Assembly: GCA_028711905.1 (NCBI GenBank)
Contig: JAQTRI010000059.1
Coordinates: forward strand, 1-12,784
Length of the DNA stretch: 12,784 bases
Direction of reading: 5' to 3'
Source: Candidatus Wallbacteria bacterium
GTDB taxonomy: Bacteria > Muiribacteriota > JAQTZZ01
Shown here piece by piece: positions 6,678 to 12,784 of this stretch; positions within the stretch are counted from its first letter, which is position 1; every line of letters begins with the position of its first letter. The position numbers were made by a program, and so were the translations under genes. The notes under the pieces are model-generated. The model was not told where the DNA came from. It searched no databases and worked only from the letters and a program-made list of their open reading frames with translations.

Positions 6678-9600
6678 TGTTAACATGCTCCATCATCTCA
6701 AAATAGACTTCAGTATTTAACGGGGCATTTAAATCGTTATGGAATCTGTATTGGAACTCATATGCTTCTGTCTCTGATTTTAGTGGATTAAACCAGATCT
6801 GCTCAAAAGCATGAAAATATTCATGAACCAAAACACTAGCTCTTTCAGCATCGCATGATGAATGAAATCTTTCACCAATCAAAATCCGGTTCGGGTTAAA
6901 TGGCGTATACGCTGCGTGTGCGTCAAAAATATTTGAAGCTCTCCGGAACTTTATATTGTTCAGTTTCTCATAAATCCTCAGTAACATTTTTCCTCTTTCA
7001 ATCTCACTTAAATCAGAAGATTTTGTCAGAATGTTACCTTGATGTTGGATATATCTCAGAGCGCTTCTAACATTATTCATCTGTTCATGATTCAAAAAAC
7101 TTATTTCAGAATAGGCAGAAAAGGATAATGCTAAAACTCCACCCCAACTATAAGTCGCAAAAGCAATGGTGGGTATAGAGATTGCGGTAGAAAAAAAAGC
7201 ACTTGCAGGACTTGTTCCGAAGGGATCTGAAAACATTGAAGGGCTATTTCTTACATAATTCCAGTCGTTCAATTGGTGCGGAACATAAGTAACATACTCA
7301 TTAGCGTACAGTAAACCTGTGCTAGTAAAAATGTCTCTTGACAGAAAAGTCCCTATGCTATAATCAAAATATCTGCTCCTGTAAAAATACAACTCTTCCT
7401 GCTCTCCATTTTCCCTTCCGGTGAATCCAAAACCTGAATCTGCACCCGATGGTTCTGCGCCAAACGCTCTGTATTTACGCAATTTAATGACATTGCCGTT
7501 CATGTCAAAAGCGATTTTCACGGAATTCTGATAGTCTTGATAATAGAAATTCGCTGTACCATTTGATCCAGTTTCTCCATAGATTTCATCAATGCCAAGG
7601 CCTGCAATAACCTTCTTCAATCCCTTGTCTGTCGTAATCTCCAGAATATTCGCCCCGACATACGCGAACTTCTCTTCATGGATTCCTGTGCTGTCCTTGT
7701 ACTTTCTGCTGAGGCGTTCTCCAGTGGGTGCATAGGTGTATTCCACCATGTTGCCGTCTTTTTCGACTGAGATCAGCCTGCCGAATGGGCCGTAAGTGTA
7801 TGAGGCATTCTCTGCGCCGTTTCTGGCTGTCATGGAGCCGTCTTTGTTGAACGCGAAGATAACCTCTTGCGTCTCCCTGGATTGTGGGCCGATACGCGGA
7901 TCGGCCCCTACACGAGAGGTGCCGCCAACAGTCATCTTCAACAACTGCCCCGTCTGATCGTATTCATAGCGGATCTCTCCGGCTGATGCCATATTTAATG
8001 CAAGTCTGTTGCCCTCTGCATCGTAGCTGAATTCCTCGGTTTCACCGTCTGGGTACACGGCCTTGGTCAGTCTTCCGATGGCGTCGTATTCGTATGTTGT
8101 GATTTCTGTGGTGTATTCCCGAGATTGCGGGCCGATACGAGGATCGGCCCCTACAGGAATCTGTTCCGACTTGTTCGTCATGTAACCGTTTTGGTTATAT
8201 TCATACCTGGCTTCGTATTTGATTTCATTGCCCTTTTCCAGCCATTCACGCACAATGCGGCCGTCTTTTCTGTATTCGATCTTCTTGGCGATACCATTGG
8301 GATAATTGACTGCCGTCTTTCTATTGGCTGTGTCATAGGCAAAGCCGATTTCAATGCCGTCTCTGGTGATCTTCTCGACCAAGCCCTGTGTATTGTATGC
8401 ATAACCCAGCGTACTCTGTCCTCTGGCGACTTTGGTCAGTCTGCCGGTCTTGTCATAGCTGAAATCGGTCTTGTCGCTGATGTTCAGGGTTTTGGAAGTC
8501 AGTCTTCCCAGAATGTCGTAAATGAAAGCTGCGTTGTAGTCTGTGCCATTGATGCCTGTCAGCTCTCCGGCATTGTTGTATGCAAAGGTGTACGAGAGTT
8601 CGCCGCCGATGTTCTTGAATCCAACTGTATCGCCTTTGAGACTGGCCTTCATGCTCTGAAGCTGGTTCAGAGAATTGTATGCGTAATTCTCTGCCTTGCC
8701 TGTGGCAGCATTTTTCTTCAGGAGGTTGCCGGAAAGGTCGTAGGAATACACATTGGCATCCTCTGTGCCGTTGTCGATCTTGACGACACGGTTCAGGTTG
8801 TTGTATGCCATGCGCTTCTGTCTGCCTTCAGGCATGGTGATGTTGACGAGATTGCCTGATGCGTCATACTGGTAGTTTGTTGCTGAGCCCAGGGCATCGG
8901 TAATGGCTGCGATCAGTCCCTGGTCGTTGTATGAGTAGCTTTGAGCATTGCCGAGAGCGTCGATTTCTTTTACTAACTCGCCATTGCCGTTGTACTCGAA
9001 CCTTCGTTTGTTACCGAGAGGATCTGTGATCGATTGCAGCAGGTTCAGTTCATTGTAGTCGAGTCTGTACGTTTCGCCTGCGCCGTTGGTGACTGCTGTC
9101 AGGTTTCCCGCCTGATCATACTCCTTTTCAAACGCTGTCCTGCCGCCGAACGATGACTTGATTACCCTGCCCTGTGCATCGTGGTCATACCAGGCGATCC
9201 GAGCTTCAGGGTCTTTCACTCCGCGCAATGCGCCTGAAAGAGTCCAGTTGAACTGCCAGGCATTGCCTGCTGCGTCAATGCGCTTTTCCATTTCACGCTT
9301 TTTGTTGTATTGATACTGCGTGGATCTTCCCAATTCATCCGTGACTTTGAGCAATTGCCCGGCAAGGTCGTAATCGAACGATACTGTGCCGTTGCCATTG
9401 ACAGTGGTTTTCAAGAGACCGGAGGGGCTGTATGTATTGGCAATGGTGTGATTGTTGGGGTCAGTGTATTTGACCAGATTGCCCATGCCGTCATACTGCA
9501 TGATCTCTTTGGCTCCGTATTCGCGGGTGATGTCTAAGAGCCTGTGGTGGTAATCGTAAGTGAAACTGGTTTTTCTTCCCTGCTGGTCGGTCATAGTCAG

Positions 9601-11454
9601 GATATTGCCGAAGATGTCGCGGGTAAAGGATACGGCATTGCCGGCGCTGTCTTTGATCTCAGATACGAACCAGTTCTGGTCATACTGATAATACAAATTG
9701 CGGCCTTCGAAATCCGTGCGCTTGAGCATTTTTCCGCGCTCGTCGTAGGCCATGTAGCTGGTCTTGCCCATGGCATTGTTGACTGAGGTCAAGTTGCCTT
9801 TTGCGTCGTAGCCGTAAGTTGTGACATTGCCGTTCTCGTCTGTGACTGAAGTCAGAAGATCGCCGGAATACTGGAACTTCTTCATGCCCTTGTCAGGATT
9901 TCTCGTGCTGAACATGTGGCCGTAGATGTCGTATGAATAGCGGAACTCGCTGCCGTCAGGCATTGAGCAGTGTATCATCTGATTGGTGCGCGAATAGGTG
10001 TACTTGGATATGGCTCCGTTGCAGTCCGTGAATTCCACGATCAGGCCGTACATGTCAGTGCGCATGGACTTCTTGTGGCCTAAGCTGTCGGTTTCTACGA
10101 TGTTCGTGAAGAATCCGGCATACTGGTCGCCTGTGTCAGTGTATGTCCTGAGGATGGAATAGCCTTCGCTGTTGGTGATTTTGGTTTTGCGGTTCTTGGC
10201 ATCGTACTCGTAATCCTCGCGATAGCCGTTGCGGTTGATCATGGCGTTCATGCGGCCGGAGGTGTCGTCCCATTCATACTTGTTGATACTGGAATCAGGA
10301 TAAGTGATGCTGGTGCAGCGGTTCTGGCTGTCGTAGCCGTAGGCGCGGATGATCTTGCCTGCATAGTCGATCATGGCTGAAACTCGCTTACCGTTGCAGG
10401 CGTTCCATTGATACTGCACTTTCCTGCCACAGGGCATGAGCTTTTCAATCAGCCTGCCGGATTCATCGTAAGTGAAAGTGATAGCATTGCCGTTGTGGTC
10501 AACTTGCTTTTCAATCTGCCCTTTATCATTGAAGTATTTTTTCGTACCGTTGCAGTATGTGATGACAGACTGGCTGTCTTCAATAGAATGCTTGAGAAAA
10601 TGGCAGCGCTCAGGGTACCAGTTGCCGTCTTGAGCGGGCAGGAAAGCCCAAAGCTGGGCACGGTCGTCAAGGAAGCGCTTGCGCTGAGGCTGGTCAGCTT
10701 TGGCCACAGCCGTATCATCCATCAGATACTGGAAATCCGCCATGTGCATGCCAGGCCCATTGGGCAGGCCGTCAAAATTCACTGGATTGTTCGATGACAC
10801 CTTCTTGAACCATGCGCTGACTTTTTCGCCATTGATCTTTGAAAGCTTGCGCATGTCGCAGCCAGGCCCGTCATTAGGCAGGTGCGTGCGTGAATCCATG
10901 TCCGAGAAACTCGGTGGCGCTTGACCTTCGTTCGGCTGGATCGGCAGTATGGGCGGATTCGTGCCATTGATGTCCATGTCATCGTCAGGATTGAAATCTC
11001 CTGTGCCTGGCTCAGGATTCTGCGGCGGGTCAACGCTGCTTTCCTCGCTGTCATTGCTGAGAGTTTTTCTCAGAAGAGTCTGGAGCGTAGAATTCCAGCT
11101 CTGGGTGATCGAGTCAGCAGCTCTGCCTGGTTCAAAGCACATCCTGCCTGCCAGCGCAGCTTCTCTGATCTGCATGATGATGTCTGTGTAGATGCCGGTC
11201 TGTGAGGATTGCCTGTCAATGAAAACCAGTAATTGTTCCATGTCCTGAACAGAGGTCATGGCGCGGGTGACAATGGATGATTCCAGGGTATCGATCTGGT
11301 GCTGCAGGGCATCAGTGTTTTCCTGCTTCTGTTCCAGGGAGAAACACTCCTGCTTGAGGTCGCTGTAATGGGAAAGTAGGATAGAAATGGGCGTGGAAGC
11401 TGCGAAGATCAGCGTTGTGCAAAGGATCAGAGTGCAGATCATCAACTTATTCAC
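6670..11454 (-). CDS. Rhs/YD-repeat polymorphic toxin, first locus (HEXXH metallopeptidase-type tip)
   Basis: This is a 1594-aa Rhs protein and paralogue of the 6171-1171 gene. Residues 1-19 form a signal peptide (MNKLMICTLILCTTLIFAA). A helical stretch follows to about residue 100 (QECFSLEQKQENTDALQHQI), then a shorter linker than in the paralogue, an acidic Pro-rich linker, and YD repeats from about residue 295 to 1350. The core ends YFDYSIGTFLSRD...NSPSMFSDPFG near residue 1413, and the unrelated tip follows. The start is GTG at 11454, which overlaps the upstream stop (GTGA). It is favoured by a near-perfect Shine-Dalgarno six bases upstream and by the complete signal peptide it gives. The next in-frame ATG, at 11442, would remove four residues. 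No PAAR or VgrG domain is seen. The gene overlaps the start of the membrane immunity gene. Compared with the paralogue, one residue is gained near EWDDTSGRM and the N-terminal linker is replaced. Confidence 0.93.
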   Translation of the reverse strand: MNKLMICTLILCTTLIFAASTPISILLSHYSDLKQECFSLEQKQENTDALQHQIDTLESSIVTRAMTSVQDMEQLLVFIDRQSSQTGIYTDIIMQIREAALAGRMCFEPGRAADSITQSWNSTLQTLLRKTLSNDSEESSVDPPQNPEPGTGDFNPDDDMDINGTNPPILPIQPNEGQAPPSFSDMDSRTHLPNDGPGCDMRKLSKINGEKVSAWFKKVSSNNPVNFDGLPNGPGMHMADFQYLMDDTAVAKADQPQRKRFLDDRAQLWAFLPAQDGNWYPERCHFLKHSIEDSQSVITYCNGTKKYFNDKGQIEKQVDHNGNAITFTYDESGRLIEKLMPCGRKVQYQWNACNGKRVSAMIDYAGKIIRAYGYDSQNRCTSITYPDSSINKYEWDDTSGRMNAMINRNGYREDYEYDAKNRKTKITNSEGYSILRTYTDTGDQYAGFFTNIVETDSLGHKKSMRTDMYGLIVEFTDCNGAISKYTYSRTNQMIHCSMPDGSEFRYSYDIYGHMFSTRNPDKGMKKFQYSGDLLTSVTDENGNVTTYGYDAKGNLTSVNNAMGKTSYMAYDERGKMLKRTDFEGRNLYYQYDQNWFVSEIKDSAGNAVSFTRDIFGNILTMTDQQGRKTSFTYDYHHRLLDITREYGAKEIMQYDGMGNLVKYTDPNNHTIANTYSPSGLLKTTVNGNGTVSFDYDLAGQLLKVTDELGRSTQYQYNKKREMEKRIDAAGNAWQFNWTLSGALRGVKDPEARIAWYDHDAQGRVIKSSFGGRTAFEKEYDQAGNLTAVTNGAGETYRLDYNELNLLQSITDPLGNKRRFEYNGNGELVKEIDALGNAQSYSYNDQGLIAAITDALGSATNYQYDASGNLVNITMPEGRQKRMAYNNLNRVVKIDNGTEDANVYSYDLSGNLLKKNAATGKAENYAYNSLNQLQSMKASLKGDTVGFKNIGGELSYTFAYNNAGELTGINGTDYNAAFIYDILGRLTSKTLNISDKTDFSYDKTGRLTKVARGQSTLGYAYNTQGLVEKITRDGIEIGFAYDTANRKTAVNYPNGIAKKIEYRKDGRIVREWLEKGNEIKYEARYEYNQNGYMTNKSEQIPVGADPRIGPQSREYTTEITTYEYDAIGRLTKAVYPDGETEEFSYDAEGNRLALNMASAGEIRYEYDQTGQLLKMTVGGTSRVGADPRIGPQSRETQEVIFAFNKDGSMTARNGAENASYTYGPFGRLISVEKDGNMVEYTYAPTGERLSRKYKDSTGIHEEKFAYVGANILEITTDKGLKKVIAGLGIDEIYGETGSNGTANFYYQDYQNSVKIAFDMNGNVIKLRKYRAFGAEPSGADSGFGFTGRENGEQEELYFYRSRYFDYSIGTFLSRDIFTSTGLLYANEYVTYVPHQLNDWNYVRNSPSMFSDPFGTSPASAFFSTAISIPTIAFATYSWGGVLALSFSAYSEISFLNHEQMNNVRSALRYIQHQGNILTKSSDLSEIERGKMLLRIYEKLNNIKFRRASNIFDAHAAYTPFNPNRILIGERFHSSCDAERASVLVHEYFHAFEQIWFNPLKSETEAYEFQYRFHNDLNAPLNTEVYFEMMEHVNNE
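6673..7215 (-). other. Variable C-terminal tip of first Rhs: predicted zinc metallopeptidase toxin
   Basis: This is the 181-residue segment after DPFG (residues about 1414-1594). A hydrophobic stretch near its start (AISIPTIAFATYSWGGVLAL) precedes a helical region and a compact domain with the zincin signature VLVHEYFHAFE; HEYFH is residues 1544-1548, bases 6825-6811. About 15 residues later SETEAYEFQYRF supplies a plausible glutamate third zinc ligand (Glu at 1561 or 1563), the gluzincin-like layout HEXXH...E. This predicts a zinc-dependent protease acting on a target-cell protein. The substrate is unknown. The region is AT-rich compared with the core. Confidence 0.75.
7873..7911 (-). repeat. 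In-frame palindromic element, copy 1 in first Rhs
   Basis: This is the counterpart of the 2458-2496 element within the duplicated tract, encoding VGADPRIGPQSRE at residues 1182-1194. It has the same 8-bp arms and 6-base loop. Being inside the identical tract, it is not an independent insertion. Confidence 0.88.
8116..8154 (-). repeat. In-frame palindromic element, copy 2 in first Rhs
   Basis: This is the counterpart of the 2701-2739 element within the duplicated tract, encoding VGADPRIGPQSRE at residues 1101-1113. It has the same 8-bp palindromic arms around ACGAGG. Confidence 0.88.
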
Positions 11455-12770
11455 TTTGCACCTCCTTTGCGGGTCATGTGCTCAATGGTCTTGGCAATCA
11501 CTCCCTGGCTCTGCTTCAATTCTTCCGCCTTTTTGATCAGACCTTTCAGATCATTCTCATACATTCCCGCTCCATTGGCAATGATGCCTTTAGCGGCCCT
11601 GATGAATTCGTCAAATCTGCAGTCATTAAAATCGCAGACAGCAAGGCCGATCTCAGCCTGAACATTCGCTTCTGTCCACTCTTTGGCGATGTGGCTGTAT
11701 GTTTTTCTCTGGGCGTTGGTATCGCTCATGCCCTGGCCAAGCGCCAGCATGAATCCCGCGGGTAAAGAGTAAGTCCCGCTTTGACGGTAAATCGCGTCGA
11801 ACGCCTCTAAGGCTTTGGGATAGTAAGCTTCCCAATATTTGTGCGTCTCTTCGGCTTCGATGGCAGTGCGCTCTAAAAGCAGTCGCAAGGCAGCCAGAAA
11901 TTCCGAGCGTTCTCCGCTTCCGGTATCGATGAACCGCCAGACTTTGGCAATACCCATGCTCTGCTCTATGCGCAGGTGGTTGTACACGTCGATGCAGGCT
12001 TTCAATGTGTCTGACGCCTGATTTCTCGCTTCAATGTCTCCCAGGAGACTGTTAATCATCTCAGGATTGAACAGCACCTTCGGATCTCTGGCAGCGTTGA
12101 TCCATTCGGTTTTTGGCACAAGCCGCAACTCATAGCTGACCACAGGCAGATTGTAGTTGCTCTTCCTCTGCCAGAAAATGTAGTCATCAGTTCTGGTGAT
12201 TGCGCAGACGCCGCGCTGCTTGGTCAAAGACAGCCACACGCTTTCAGGGCACAACATACTGTCTTCATTCTTCAGCAGATCAGTGACATATGTTCCTGAA
12301 TCAGCTGTCAGGGAAGGAGTATTGAAACCGAGGAAAGTAATGTCATCAAGATTTGCCCACAACGCGCCTGGTGACGCAAAATGCTCCATCGGATAGGTGA
12401 AATTGTAGTCATTGATGTCAAAAATCGAGCAGGAATAGATCAATGCTGTTTCCAGTTCCCCCTGCCAGGGTAAAATATCCGGATGTGGAGGAGGAAATAC
12501 AGCTTGCGCAAATTCCATGGACATTCCAAGATTATCTGCGAACTCGCTCCAGAACGCGCCTGTTTTGTGCGAGCCGTGGCCGATCATGAACAGCCAGTCC
12601 GGAGTGTTCTTAACGCTGACATGGTGCTTTTGCTTATCGCCGAATTTCAATCGCAATGTCACTGTGCCTGCGCATCCGAGCCAGCGCTTGTTGGCGTCAG
12701 GCCACTGGTATTTTGTGCTGGCGAACACCACTGCATTGTCACGGCAGACGAAGTTGTACTTGTTTTTCAT
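11451..12770 (-). CDS. Clan CD (caspase/DUF6345-like) peptidase-type protein coupled to first Rhs; 5' end may lie outside window
   Basis: This 439-aa protein has no visible signal peptide. Its N-terminal half has a beta strand leading to GHG (DWLFMIGHGSHKTG, His65), then LETALIYSCSIFD (Cys114), then ITFLGFNTPSLTADSGTYV (about residues 144-162). A His after a GHG turn and a Cys at the end of the next strand, about 50 residues apart, is the arrangement of the catalytic dyad in clan CD peptidases (caspase, CHAT, gingipain). The following 'LGF.T....DSG' pattern resembles DUF6345-type proteins. The C-terminal half (about 220-439) is helical, possibly TPR-like or coiled coil, of unknown role. The stop overlaps the Rhs start (GTGA). 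ATG 12770 has no evident Shine-Dalgarno and the frame is open to the right edge, so the real start may be upstream. A processing, activating or chaperone-like role for the Rhs product is inference. Confidence 0.7.
   Translation of the reverse strand: MKNKYNFVCRDNAVVFASTKYQWPDANKRWLGCAGTVTLRLKFGDKQKHHVSVKNTPDWLFMIGHGSHKTGAFWSEFADNLGMSMEFAQAVFPPPHPDILPWQGELETALIYSCSIFDINDYNFTYPMEHFASPGALWANLDDITFLGFNTPSLTADSGTYVTDLLKNEDSMLCPESVWLSLTKQRGVCAITRTDDYIFWQRKSNYNLPVVSYELRLVPKTEWINAARDPKVLFNPEMINSLLGDIEARNQASDTLKACIDVYNHLRIEQSMGIAKVWRFIDTGSGERSEFLAALRLLLERTAIEAEETHKYWEAYYPKALEAFDAIYRQSGTYSLPAGFMLALGQGMSDTNAQRKTYSHIAKEWTEANVQAEIGLAVCDFNDCRFDEFIRAAKGIIANGAGMYENDLKGLIKKAEELKQSQGVIAKTIEHMTRKGGAK
11461..11468 (-). 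promoter_or_regulatory. Strong Shine-Dalgarno deciding the GTG start of first Rhs
   Basis: On the minus strand AAAGGAGG sits six bases upstream of the GTG at 11454, inside the last codons of the upstream gene. It is by far the best ribosome binding site in the window and supports the GTG rather than the later ATG at 11442. Together with the GTGA stop/start overlap it implies the two genes are translated from one transcript. Confidence 0.85.
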
Positions 12771-12784
12771 CGAGCTATCGAACA

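Larger units (their letters stand above)
7826..9862. repeat. Large direct repeat, copy in first Rhs core (about 2.04 kb)
   Basis: This is the partner of the 2411-4447 tract in the same orientation. It encodes residues about 531-1210 of the 1594-aa Rhs protein. The surrounding core sequence of the two genes is homologous but visibly diverged, so this tract has been homogenised or copied recently compared with its flanks. Confidence 0.93.

Noticed and set aside
6678..6686. Upstream start (MLT) for the membrane immunity protein
   Set aside because: The GGAG motif would be only one base from that ATG, whereas it is ten bases from the ATG at 6677. The longer form is not excluded.
1171..11454. CRISPR array or tandem DNA repeats suggested by many recurring short motifs
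   Set aside because: The recurring motifs are degenerate YD-repeat codons with irregular spacing in one open frame. There are no direct repeats with unique spacers.
1..12784. T6SS association of the Rhs proteins
   Set aside because: Neither Rhs has a PAAR domain, and no VgrG, Hcp or EagR gene is visible; both carry Sec-type signal peptides instead.

Overview
The window holds two complete Rhs/YD-repeat polymorphic toxin loci in tandem, plus the start of a third, all transcribed leftward on the minus strand. No rRNA, tRNA, transposase or other taxonomic marker is present. Both large proteins begin with Sec-type signal peptides, and moderate-GC cores end in AT-rich, unrelated tips. This suggests a bacterium, probably Gram-negative, with a surface-delivered competition system. 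I cannot assign a phylum.

In transcription order (high to low coordinates): (1) 12770-11451 encodes a 439-aa protein with a GHG...SCS arrangement resembling clan CD (caspase-like or DUF6345-like) peptidase folds. Its reading frame stays open to the window edge. (2) It overlaps by GTGA with the first Rhs gene, 11454-6670 (1594 aa), which has a strong Shine-Dalgarno and a C-terminal HEXXH metallopeptidase-type tip. (3) The tip is followed by an overlapping small four-helix membrane protein (6677-6312), the likely immunity partner. (4) A 140-bp intergenic gap contains a convincing sigma70-like promoter. (5) The second Rhs gene, 6171-1171 (1666 aa), has a different tip with a small nuclease-like look but no identified family. 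(6) Its presumed immunity gene is 1174-824, joined by an ATGA overlap. (7) A second ATGA overlap leads into a divergent partial Rhs core (827 to beyond base 1) that runs off the left edge. It is either an orphan 'tip' module or a third Rhs gene truncated by rearrangement.

The two complete Rhs genes are mosaics. A central tract of about 2.04 kb (2411-4447 and 7826-9862) appears identical base for base. The flanks are only moderately similar and the tips are unrelated. Within this tract each gene carries two in-frame copies of a 39-bp palindromic element that encodes VGADPRIGPQSRE. The divergent third core lacks at least one of these insertions.

Inferred working model: the Rhs cores form an exported shell that carries the variable tip toxin. 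The adjacent small gene protects the producer. Recombination between conserved cores swaps tips. The clan CD-like protein is translationally coupled to the first Rhs and may process or regulate it, but nothing in the sequence proves that.
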